DNA of 64,000 nt from Eutypella sp. D-1 (lineage: Eukaryota; Ascomycota; Sordariomycetes; Xylariales; Diatrypaceae), in contig JAJTTP010000005.1 in assembly GCA_023313575.1 (NCBI GenBank), forward strand, positions 2,914,001-2,978,000, in the 5' to 3' direction. Positions 22,658 to 32,657 of this stretch are shown in pieces. The position numbers and the translations under genes were made by a program. Numbering within the stretch: the first letter of the stretch is position 1; each line of letters opens with the position of its first letter. The notes beneath the pieces were generated by a model. The model worked only from the letters and a program-made list of their open reading frames with translations, was not told where the DNA came from and searched no databases.

Positions 22658-24203
22658 TCATCCCTCATTCGCAGTCTCCGACGCCTTCTCCTTCAGTTGC
22701 TTAATCTCCTGCTCCAGCGCCTCCACCTTGTCCACCTCCGCCTTCTTCTCCGACTCTAGCTCCGCCGCCTTGGCCTCCAGCTCCTGCTCAGCCTGCCACC
22801 GTGTTAGCGCTTACTCCCGTAGTAGTCCGTATGAATCAGGGTTATATTCTTTTGCCTACCTGCTCAGCGGCCTTCAGGTCCTCTTCTGCCTTAGACAGTT
22901 GGGTGGCCTGCTCGTCGTACTGTCCCTGTAGCTTCGTACGCTCTTCCCGGGTCGCCTTGACCTGATCTTGCAAGGCAGAGGCGATGCCCTTCACCTTCTG
23001 CAGCTCGGCCTCGTGGGCCTTCTCGAGAGCCTTCGTCTGCTCCTCATGACTGGCAGCTCCCTGCTTGGCGGTTTCCAAGTCCTTCTCCAGGGCAGCATGG
23101 GCGGCCTCAAGAGCTTTGTGCTTTTCTTCCCACTCCGCTGCCTCTTTCTTCGCCGTCTCGATTCCCTCGTCTGAGTCCTTCGTCAACTTGTCGTGGGATT
23201 CTTGTAGCGCGGCCAACTTCTCCTGCGATTCGGCAAGTGTTTGCTTGGCAGACGATGAGCCATCCTCCAAGTCGGCCTGTAGCTTTTCATGTGCCTTTTG
23301 GAGTTCGGCAAGCTTGGCTTGAGATTCAGCCAGGTCATTCTGCACCGCGGAGGCTGCCGCCTCGGAATCCTGCTTGAGCTGGTCGTGCGCTTGCTGTAAG
23401 GCCTCGAGCTTTTCCTGGGACGCGGCCAGGTCGTCCTTCGCCGAGGAAAGCTGCGCATCCGAATCTGCCTTCAGCTGATCATGCGTCTGCTGCAGGTCGG
23501 CAAGCTCCTTCTTGGTGGCGGAGAGTTCGCCACCAGAGTTTGCCTGGAGTTTCTCATATGCCTCCTGTGCGGTGCCGTGTTGCTGCTCCAGTTCTACAAT
23601 TCGTTGTTTCAAGGATGATACTTGCTCGTCGAACTCGTTCTTCAGTTTGGCTTGCTCACTCTGGAGGGCCTCGCGCTGCCGCTCGGCCTCTTGGAGCTGG
23701 CCCTCGGCGGCAGACAACTCATCCTTGAGCGAGGCTTCGAGGGAATTCTTCTGCTGTATCGCCTCGTCCAGCTCCTTTTTGGCAGCGGCTACCTCGTCAG
23801 TGAGAGTGGTCTCCTCCTGCTCCAAGTCCTTTACCTGAGTTTCCAGCTGTGAAATGTAGGTCCGGGCTCCGGCGAGATCTTGTTCAAGCTTAGTGGCAGC
23901 ATCACGGTCTTCGTCGGATTTGTCACCGTTCTGCTTCAGTTCGGATTCAAGCTTAGTGGCGCGCTCCTGAGCTTCACTCAGTTTGGCTTCGAGTTCATCG
24001 ACTTTCTTTTGCAAGGTCTCCTCCTCGCCGGATGCCTCGGTGAGCTTGGTCTTAGCCTCAGTGAGCTCTTTTTCCTTATCCTCGAGGTCCTTCTTGAGCT
24101 TCTCGATGGTCTTCTCCTGCTCAGTGATCCTCTTTTCTATCGCTTCCTTGTCATTTTTGGAGGTTGACTCGGAGCCATAAAAGGTGGAAAGGACGTTGCC
24201 CAT
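22658..24203 (-). CDS. long coiled-coil protein with myristoylation-type N terminus
   Basis: Two exons (24203-22860 and 22792-22658) join in phase 0 to 492 aa. The N terminus MGNVLSTFYGSES has Gly2 and Ser6, the consensus for N-myristoyltransferase, so membrane anchoring is plausible. From about residue 17 to the end the protein is a nearly unbroken Glu/Lys/Gln/Ala coiled coil. A recurrent element of about 28-35 residues has the pattern LQ(Q/K)(A/T)H(D/E)(Q/K)L and SQ(E/A)KL at residues ~240-350, for example LADLQQTHDQLKADSDAQLS and LEALQQAHDQLKQDSEAAAS. This probably arose by internal duplication. Homology searches will hit myosin tails and M proteins by composition alone, so no function should be read from those hits. 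The C terminus ends EKASETANEG. Confidence 0.88.
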
Positions 24204-24949
24204 ATCGATGGATTCGTTGCGGGGAGGGCAAGGATGGGTGGATCAGAAAAGGAGGGGAAGAGATGAATATCAGCCACAATATCACAGCTCTCGGATTATC
24301 AAATTATACACCTTGACAAGGTGAGAGGTAAGAAATTCAAGGTGAATAAATTAGTAGAGGAGTGACCCGATGACAATTGGTGATAATAATTGTAACCAGA
24401 GCTCTTAATGGCAAATGGCAGAGTGAGGAGATTGGGGGGGGCGTATGAGAAAAAAAGTTGAGAGGTTCCCGTTTTTTTTTTTCTCCCAATCGCTTCCCAT
24501 TCACTTTTTTTTTTTTCCCTTTCTGGTCGATCCAACCAGAAAACACTGGAGGGTCTGATACATAAGATCGATAAGGCGGTCAATTAGATACATATCGCCA
24601 TATCTAAGCACTATGATTGGCATACCTATTAGATACTTAAAGTACCTACCTTGTAGGGAGTTATCTATCTTGTCTATTTAGGTAAGTCGGGTATGTATAT
24701 ACTAACCAAACCTCGAGATACAGTTACCTGCTGGTTATCTGCTGGTACCACCTTGATTATATACCTATGTACCTAGGTCTGGTAAATTGTAGGTACATAG
24801 GCAAGGTAGGTAGACACGAGTAATCTTACGATATCTCTCCCTACGACGTCGGGTATGCTTTTTGGGGGGGGGGGATATTTATCATCAATTGTATATGAGA
24901 GGGGTTTCAAAATCAAAGACAAAGGAAATAAAAATCAGGTCGATCTCCG

Positions 24950-24965
24950 AGGCGCCGGAGCGCCT
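24950..24965. repeat. perfect GC hairpin (6-bp stem, 4-base loop)
   Basis: AGGCGC, then CGGA, then GCGCCT. It is an isolated GC-rich inverted repeat in AT-rich surroundings. Confidence 0.7.
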
Positions 24966-26198
24966 AGTCCCGACTGGCGCTTAAAAATGAGGTAAAGAGG
25001 ATCCTGGCGTCTCCATACCCAATGCTCCCAATGCTTCCTACCCAGGTAGGTAGGTGTATGTCTGTTAGCTGCCAATTGTGCAGTGCAGTCGCGCAGTCGT
25101 GCAGTCGTGCAATGTAGTCTTGCAGCTGTTACAGGACGACCTGCCCCGCCCCCGCCCTCACCCTCACCCTCGTTTAATACAATGCATAGATGACTTCGGT
25201 TTCGGTACTCGGTAAGGACAGACCGCCAAAAGATCTATGCTGTGCGGTCGTACATTACTTATTATCGTGTTGTCCCCTCATATTTGCCAGGATCTACTGT
25301 TTTCACATACATACTTACATTTTCACATACACATATACCTATTCATTACCAAGGTAGGTGGCGGAAGCGGTATTCCTAACCAGCCAGCTGCGCTCTTCTA
25401 AAAACGAATAAACGGATAAAGTGAAGCTGAGGTCAAATTAACTTTACCAAGTCAGGGCGTCGCAGTTGTAACTAGCCTGTTAAAGAATTGTTGGTCCGCT
25501 TTAACTCCGCACAGATGCAACTTATTACACTAGGTAATTAAAGGTTAATTTATATACCTAGGTAATTACTGACCAGCCAACGCAGCCACACTCAGCCACT
25601 TAGCCACTTGACCACTCTAGGTACCCAGTTTATCTAACCCGAACTGCACCTCAACCCCAAAATCCATCCATATTGGACCATATGCCAAATAGGCCCGGTC
25701 ATAGGCCTGTATAATAATAAACCTGGCCTAGAATAATTCGATCAATATGGCCTTCTATGGTGATTTATAAAAACCGGGCCGACGTGGTCTGTACAAACCC
25801 ATCCAAAACTCAATATCAATATCGAACGTCCAAACGAGATTCGTGGTTGTTATAACTTATGAAAGCATTAGCGAGAGCAAGAATAAGGGTCAACTCCTCC
25901 TATCGCATGCTCTTCTCTGGTAGCGTCCACCATAAGTTCCTCCCAGTCTGTTACAGGTAGCCCATTACGATTATAGACTTACATTTTTCCGCATTGAAAG
26001 AAGGTTCTTGAAGCCCTCCTCCAACAACTTCTCTAATGTAGATAGCATCGGTATCAAAGCAAAAGTATCACAGTCTTTATGGAACTTAGGTTATTCAAGA
26101 CGTATAGTAATCATTAACTTTCATAACATTTACTACTAAGGAACACGGATTAGTTAGAGAGAAAAGCGTAAAGGCTAAAACGTGAAGATAAAAACGAA

Positions 26199-26232
26199 GC
26201 GCCTCGGCGAGACAAGCCTGGGCGGGAGGCGC
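26199..26232. repeat. GC-rich inverted repeat (7-bp arms)
   Basis: GCGCCTC at 26199-26205 pairs with GAGGCGC at 26226-26232 across a 20-base loop. Confidence 0.65.
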
Positions 26233-27650
26233 GAACCTTCACATTTACAATTTCCACGCTGTAACCTCACACCATCCTCGGGTCCCAACAGCACAAAGAA
26301 GAAAAGGGGGGAGGGGGGGGCTACAATCTTCACGTCCCCGTATGACCCCAAATTGCAGCCAGTGTCGGACTCGTTCATCACCAACATAAGTGTATGTCTA
26401 CTCTTAAGAAAACACGTATGATTATCTATAGCGATTAGGAGTGGTTCCTTTCTTGCTAAAGAGCGTGGACTAGGTCTAGATAGGAAAGCTGGAGGATCTC
26501 CCATAAATAGCGATAATAAGCGATAGACCTCAAATTCCTAGTGAACTCGGCCCCCTTCCACATAAAACTGGTAAAAGTGTCAGTCAACAGTAGCCCATGA
26601 ACAAAATCAGTCAAGGTCTCTGCTAGGGCACTTAACCTACTCTCCTGTGGTATTTCCCCGTGGCGGGACTCCGATCGTTTAAGGGGGCGCCTATAGGACG
26701 CTTTTTATAATGAATCATAATTCGAGCAACATTTGGTAATAGTGTGTGCTTAAAGAACTGATGTTTAATCATATTATTAGCGTCCAATTTTCGACTTACT
26801 TTTCAACCAAGTGACGAAAGTCGATGGCGACTGTTTAAGGAATAACTGCATCTCGTTTAGCAGTAACCATGATTTGAATAAAGTTGAGGCCATCTTACTA
26901 AAGCAAGGTGGAACAAACGTATATCGCACATATGCTTATAACACTAGGCATTTAATAAACAGGATCCACCATAACATTCGATAAAGAGACTTCTTAACAA
27001 TCGACTTTGGAACCACCTAGGAAACCGTACAGCCATATCGTACATTGCTAGTAGCCGTCGGATTTCGGAACTTGGGACAGCAACCTAAATGTCGATTAGC
27101 CAAAAAAAACACGCCCCAGACAACATCTCCTTGGCTTTCCTGTTTATAATGCATAGAAAAGGCTGACAGGGGCTGGCCATTCCAAGACCATATACCCCTT
27201 ACGGACACCCCGACGAAGTATTTGTGGTGATGGGTCTCGCTTGCGGGATCCTGTCTAGTGATGGGAATCCTCTATCTGTGCTGGCTTGGCATATGATACT
27301 AACATTACCTATATTATAGCGAGGCCGGACCTACCCTGAGCGGTACTCTCTATGTGTATATGTAGTAGACCTCCTAAAAGGAGTGAATATGGAGAGTTCG
27401 AAATCACGTTAAATTTCCTGGTGGGTCGTGCTTCCCAAAGCTGATGAAAATGTTCAATGCGATGGACGGAATGATCATTTATGCGTGTTCCAGGGGTCGG
27501 AAATTGTAACCTGAATGCCTCACATCCCGGAAAAGGAAGAGGGGTGGGGGAAGAGATAGAGATAGAGAGCGAGATTCCATTCGTCTCTTGTGGATACGGT
27601 GAATAATAGCTATTCGAGGGTGTTCATATCTGCGGCGCATCCATCCCCCT

Positions 27651-27836
27651 TGTCAGCGTGTCACGCTGGCACTTCCTACTCCAGCCGTCCCGTACACTAC
27701 ATTGTCGGCACCCAGATGCCTAGATAGCCCTACCTGCCTGCCTGCGAAGGAAATGCATGTAGAACAGCCCTACATACATACACACATAGTATGGTCTACT
27801 TGTACGTAAAATATGTCATCATCCGTGTCAGCGTGT
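27651..27836 (+). mobile_element. short 5'-truncated LINE tail with 11-bp target duplication
   Basis: The inserted DNA (27662-27825, 164 bp) matches the 3' ends of the RIP-mutated LINE copies at 50.89-51.03, 58.50-58.64 and (inverted) 60.00-60.14 kb. Shared blocks include TACTCCAGCCGT, TCGGCACCCAGA, ATGGTCTACTTG and ACGTAAAATATGTCATCATC. It is flanked by the perfect direct repeat TGTCAGCGTGT (27651-27661 and 27826-27836). Unlike the big copies it keeps many CpA and TpG dinucleotides. That fits the known size threshold of RIP, under which very short copies escape. Confidence 0.85.
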
Positions 27837-28195
27837 GTATAAGGGGTTGTATCATTAACTTGGTAATGACAGGGATATGTCAACTGTTATGGAAAGGTCA
27901 TCACTAGACAGACTAGTCTACCGATATATTAGTGATACTTATCACGGCAAACACGGTCAGTTGAGCCTCATTTGGTGGCGCCCAAGTATGCAACAGAACA
28001 TTATTTAGATTAGTGAGACATCGAGTCAGAGAATATGGTGACTATCTAGGGGGGCATATTGATGCTCCTTTAATTGACATCACAATACACGATCACTCCC
28101 TTGTCGTACCCGCACCTCATGAAGCTCGACACACGCTAGCGCTTCTGGGAGATACAAGGGTTATGTCTTGTGAATGGTTTTCCATGGATCGAGAT

Positions 28196-29677
28196 CTAGT
28201 CGACACCTCTGTATTCCATGTACTCGGACCATTCGGGATCCTCCAAAAGCGTCGGAATGACAGCCTTCTCCATGCTGATGGCCCAGATGGTGCCGGCATC
28301 ATCGCTCCCATGCACTTTATCCGAGTGAGGGGCAGGATAGACCAGGGTCAGGTTGGGCGATACGGCGCCGCCCGTGAGGAAACGGTGCGTGATGGGCTTC
28401 ATGAAGCCAAAGTCGCAGCCGGCAATGTCGGCAGGCCGGTGGTCACTGATGAACAGACTCAGGGGTGGCTTAGAGGCGAGGTTGAAGCTCACAGACTGTT
28501 GGTCCTTGAGCGTCGAAATGTACTCGAGAAGAGCCTCCACGCGCGACTGCGTCATGCTGTCCGTCAGGCGTCGAATGTAGCCAGCTGGAACCGACAGCGG
28601 CGCCTCACGGCCCGCCGGCAGGGCGGCAAGCTCACCGAGGGTTGGCAGTGGCTCCTCAAAGAGCTCGCTAAACCCGCCTGCCAGCATGTTCCTGATCATG
28701 CGCTGCGGTGGGTCCGGATTGTGGAAGCGTTGGCGCATAGCGACACTCTCGCCAAACCAGGGCGCCCGCTCCTCCAGCGAGGCCGGATTGTAGTAAGGCA
28801 CACGTGCACGCGTCAGGCAGCGCCATACGAATGCACACATGGCGTCGTAGGTACTGACCCAGGAAGACCCGTCAGGAGGATTGGCCAGCTGTTTCAACTT
28901 GGCCGCCTTACTGGCTGGGAGGTGGAAGAGCAAGGTCTGCTGCTCGTCCGGGTTGCCGGGGTGCCGCGGCGCGACCGGGGGACCGTCGACGAGCGACTCT
29001 TTGGGTACGGACTTGCAAAAACGGGTAACGTCGATGCACGCGGGGTCCCACGACGGCCATTCGATGGGGCTCTTGCTCTGGCGCGAAACGTGGACCGCGC
29101 GGCAATTATCGGCCAACTGTCGGATAAAGTTGCTCCAGCCCATCAGATCCGCGGCCCAGTGGTGAATATGGGATGAGAGGACGGCACCGCCGCGCACCAA
29201 GTTCAGCTGGAACCCGCTGGTGATGGGACTGTTGTAAGGGTTAGACTCGGGCAATTTCTCTCCATACGGCATTCCCTCCAAGCCCCATACACTCAGGTCA
29301 CCTAGGGACTTGCAAGAAAAGGTGGCCTTCTCCAAATCGTCGATTGAAGGGTAGTCGGGCGTGTCTAGGTGCTTCACTACATATTTGACTGTCGTGTCTG
29401 GCTTCTTGACGAAGGAAAAACCACCCTCTTCTTCATGTTCGAGCGTGCTGCATAGGTGGCGCGCCTGACCCAGAGTCTTCTCGAGACCTTCCTTCAGGAC
29501 ACTCGCCGCCGTCTGCTTAGCTTCGGCATTATCGTCCAATCGGAAGTAGAGAGTGAACTGGCAGTATACGACGAGGATGATCGGGTCGAACAAAGACAGT
29601 TTGAACCTCTCCTCTTCCGGACTGGGGTCCGAGGGGTGCAAGTGGAAGACTTCTTGTTTGGGGGTGGCGGAAACCAT
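28196..29677 (-). CDS. BAHD/trichothecene 3-O-acetyltransferase-like acyltransferase
   Basis: A single-exon gene of 493 aa in the Transferase family (PF02458), whose members move an acyl group from acyl-CoA to an alcohol or amine, often on secondary metabolites (e.g. Tri101). It starts MVSATPKQEVFHLHPSDPSP. The catalytic HxxxD motif is present as HHWAADLMG, with His173 and Asp177. The C-terminal structural motif is DFGFMKP at 422, where the plant BAHD consensus is DFGWG. Other family blocks are GGAVLSSHIHHW and TYDAMCAFVWRCLTRAR. The length fits the family. No neighbouring polyketide synthase, terpene cyclase or P450 is visible, so the substrate cannot be inferred and this is not evidently part of a biosynthetic cluster. 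Confidence 0.92.
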   Translation of the reverse strand: MVSATPKQEVFHLHPSDPSPEEERFKLSLFDPIILVVYCQFTLYFRLDDNAEAKQTAASVLKEGLEKTLGQARHLCSTLEHEEEGGFSFVKKPDTTVKYVVKHLDTPDYPSIDDLEKATFSCKSLGDLSVWGLEGMPYGEKLPESNPYNSPITSGFQLNLVRGGAVLSSHIHHWAADLMGWSNFIRQLADNCRAVHVSRQSKSPIEWPSWDPACIDVTRFCKSVPKESLVDGPPVAPRHPGNPDEQQTLLFHLPASKAAKLKQLANPPDGSSWVSTYDAMCAFVWRCLTRARVPYYNPASLEERAPWFGESVAMRQRFHNPDPPQRMIRNMLAGGFSELFEEPLPTLGELAALPAGREAPLSVPAGYIRRLTDSMTQSRVEALLEYISTLKDQQSVSFNLASKPPLSLFISDHRPADIAGCDFGFMKPITHRFLTGGAVSPNLTLVYPAPHSDKVHGSDDAGTIWAISMEKAVIPTLLEDPEWSEYMEYRGVD

Positions 29678-30941
29678 GATTTATTCGTTCGGTACCTGGA
29701 TATGCAATTCGGTGGTCTGAGGCGAGATCCGTTTACAGTTGAGGAATTGCCGGAGATGCGCGACTGGAACTCTACCTATTATATCTAGCCTGTCGGTGAG
29801 AGTGCATGATGGCTTGATTGATAACTGACTGCTCCTCCCCGTACAGGAGCAATATGAATATCCACTTAGTTTGAGGTAGTTTCGACATAGCTGAAATCCT
29901 ACAGAGTACAATCCATTACACTCGTACAGACACAGTGCCACAGCAAGAACTATTAACAAGAGAATATCATTACCTTAGGGAGGGAGCCAAGATTGACGTA
30001 ATGGTCAGACCTATTCGTCACCACTCCAACAGCCTACAGCATAGATCAACGTTGCTAGGAACCCCCACAACTACGCTGCTACACTTGCCTACACCAGTTG
30101 TTATTGTATTATGGCACTATGATCCTTGTGGTCTTGCTAGTGTCATTCGTATCTGATACAACATATGTTACAAATGGAGAAATTATCTATTACCCAGTGG
30201 TAACCCTTCCCAATATAGACGTTGATACGCCATCGTCGACGCAGGTAACAATTCGATCTATCCTTTACAAGAGCACACCTCTTTTCTCTTGGCCAGTACT
30301 GTGCAACAACTTCTACGTAGGCACAGGTACTCAAAATATTTGAGTAAGTTCTATGATAGCCTGAATCTGAAGCTGTCTTCAAGGATTATCTATACCCTCG
30401 CAGTTTTCTCTAGGCAAGCCACTATTTAGTAAACAGTTTCCACGGGGGGTGGTGTGTGCCTTTCGCCTTATCAACCCAGGCGAAGTGGTGGTGTATACGA
30501 TCGGTTATATTGGTGGACTGCCGGTCTACCGACCTAGTGCTCGCGGAGATTTTCCCCGTCAACGGTTTTTTTAGAATGGAGGACGGGGCTTGCGGCTGAG
30601 CGGGTCCTTCGTACTTGAGCTGTAATGGAAAATGTCCGCATCTGGCATCCCACTGGTTGCCAAGTCGCCAAGCTGATACTTGCTGCATGCTGCAAGGTAC
30701 ATACTATGGAGTGCAGAAGATCAATATGCCAGTATACTGAGGCTGAAACCTGCTACCAGGTTAGTGCCCACTTGTCCTAACGGTTTGTGAGCAGTTAGTC
30801 AGTCCAATTAGACACTTGGCAAGCAAGCTGGCAAGCTCGGGAGGTATAATGGTCTGTTGATTATGCTTAATTGTTCAACCCCATTTTATTTGATGACGGG
30901 ATCCGCAGTTCGGCAACGATAATAGCTAAACGTATTTGGGG

Positions 30942-30965
30942 ATGGCGGGAGCGCTGGAGCGCCAT
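30942..30965. repeat. GC-rich inverted repeat (6-bp arms)
   Basis: ATGGCG pairs with CGCCAT around a 12-base core that itself contains the palindrome AGCGCT. Confidence 0.6.
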
Positions 30966-31419
30966 TGTCGTTCCTTTGATACTAAGTAATAATAAGGGCG
31001 GCTCGGCAGCCCTCCAAAGTGCAGCTATTACGGAGAAGAAACGCATAATTATGGTAAGATGCCTCATCGCGTAAGTGGATAGATGTACTCACATAACCAC
31101 ACTTACCCGCGCGATATTTACAAACATTGCTGCCGTCGAACGACGCAGCCTAAAGTTAATCTAGTGAACTGCTCTACTAGCCAAGTGTTGATATACTGAT
31201 TCGAGTACCCCTATATCATATCTCGGGTTGGTTCGGGGTGCCTAACTAGGTACAATAGGGTCATTACTTGCACGATCACGAAAGAGAATACCTCATCAGC
31301 TTGTCAGATCTAATGTTGCCTGGGCAAAGGGGAGGGAGGGTTGTTCTTCAGACAGCCAGACAGTTTCACTGGACCGGATATCATCCGCCCCGTCGCTACT
31401 ATATTTACGTAATAGTGCC

Positions 31420-31490
31420 GGTGCCGGCCGGCCTCCCCGCCCCCGGTCTCCCCCTAACGCCGGCCGGGGGCATTTGCGTTGCCGGGGAAT
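31420..31490. other. CCGG-rich GC island
   Basis: An abrupt C/G-rich patch with repeated GCCGG and CCGGC palindromes, with AT-leaning DNA on both sides. It is non-coding as far as I can see. A similar CCGGCC-containing patch occurs near 35460-35480. Confidence 0.5.
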
Positions 31491-31876
31491 AGCTTCCTTC
31501 AAAAATAAAACTGCTTTTGTGCGAGCCTGTCTACAGTGTAGAGTACTGTTTTCACTCGGTAGTACTAACAATTCTTTTACATAGTTACTACTAAAGATTT
31601 GGATTCATATTGACCAATGTTCTAACACCATTAGAAACCGATATGTTAATTCGATAACATGTTACCTTTGGAGAACTTACTTCGCCTTCGCCATGTTATA
31701 TATTACTACATTGATATCGTACCTGTCGTTGTCGTACAGAACCCTACCGAGTTCCGTCCATACCCAGACATACGGAACCTTGAGGCACTCAGGCACTTGA
31801 CCTCCTCCTGTCTATCCTTGCCATCCCAAGTAACCTGCACGTCCCTAGTAAACACTGAGTGGAGTAGATCTTAAGT

Positions 31877-31946
31877 ATTTGGGTTGAGGAATTGGGGCGC
31901 TTGGCGCGCTAGCACAAGCGAGCGCCAAAGCGCCAAATCCCCAAAT
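31877..31946. repeat. long imperfect hairpin
   Basis: A left arm of about 30 bases ending GGGGCGCTTGGCGC pairs with a right arm starting GCGCCAAAGCGCC across a ~14-base loop. Small internal mismatches suggest an old palindrome. Confidence 0.7.
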
Positions 31947-32657
31947 CCACCACCGGAGAGCACTAGAGCACGCATTGGCCTTCGCAATGAGCCCTACAAA
32001 AGGGAAGATCTACAGAAGATACAGGCCAAATTCTTAATCTTTAACCTATAAGAATTTCTAGATTGTAAAGTACCCAGTCAGGCACTTTGGCAGTCTATAC
32101 TCACCTAGGTAGGTGTTCACTGAAGCATATAAGTATTGAAAATCACACTAGGCGTTTCCCGCATATCGAAATATGCAAACGGGATGTCGCCCCCTTTTGG
32201 CACATACTATCCAGGTTCTCTTGATCACCCAAGTTACTTCAAGATCAGATGATCTTTTGGGCAAGGACATCGTATTGCATGAAGCTAGAGGGCGACTGAT
32301 ACACGCCCAAGTAGATCCCGAACTTATAACAGCCCGATACCTGGTCTAAATAACAATGTCTTCTGGGATGACTATAATGAAAATACAATGACGGAATTGG
32401 CTTACATAGATAGATCCACGATTATGTTCGATCTCCGTTAGAAAAAGTAGTTAATAAAAGTGATTCCTCACAACCAACCCGAATGCTTCGAAGTGGCATA
32501 GGCAAGCAGCTAGATACATATCCTTTCTGCCTGTACTCGATGATTGATTTATACCAACGCCTTCCCTCTTGACAATTCCGCAGCTGACAACGGAGTATTT
32601 CCTCTATCCTACATCAAGTTTTGCGATCTTGGTGAGCAGCCAAGGTCTCGAGAAGAC

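Larger units (their letters stand above)
24204..28195. other. 4-kb gene-free stretch; compartment border
   Basis: No supported gene. The first ~1.4 kb still carries CCTAGGTA motifs (24772, 25558). After about 25.6 kb these largely stop, and the DNA becomes AT-richer with GC-rich inverted repeats (24950-24965, 26199-26232). A short LINE tail lies at 27651-27836. ORFs near 26175-26504 and 27017-27208 show no recognisable family. Confidence 0.55.
29678..32657. other. 3-kb gene-free stretch
   Basis: No supported gene. It contains GC-rich patches and hairpins (30942-30965, about 31420-31490, 31877-31946) within otherwise AT-leaning DNA. Short ORFs lack any protein-like signature. Confidence 0.5.

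Noticed and set aside
22842..24180. Several + strand ORFs opposite the coiled-coil gene
   Set aside because: Shadows: their Leu/Ser-rich composition mirrors the Glu/Lys codons of the real gene.
26175..26504. 109-aa minus-strand ORF in the gene-free stretch
   Set aside because: Contains a Pro/Phe run from a poly-G/poly-C tract, and there is no family resemblance in either direction.
28013..29176. 387-aa + strand ORF opposite the acyltransferase
   Set aside because: Long, but it lies fully within the acyltransferase exon, which has the HxxxD and DFGF motifs on the minus strand.
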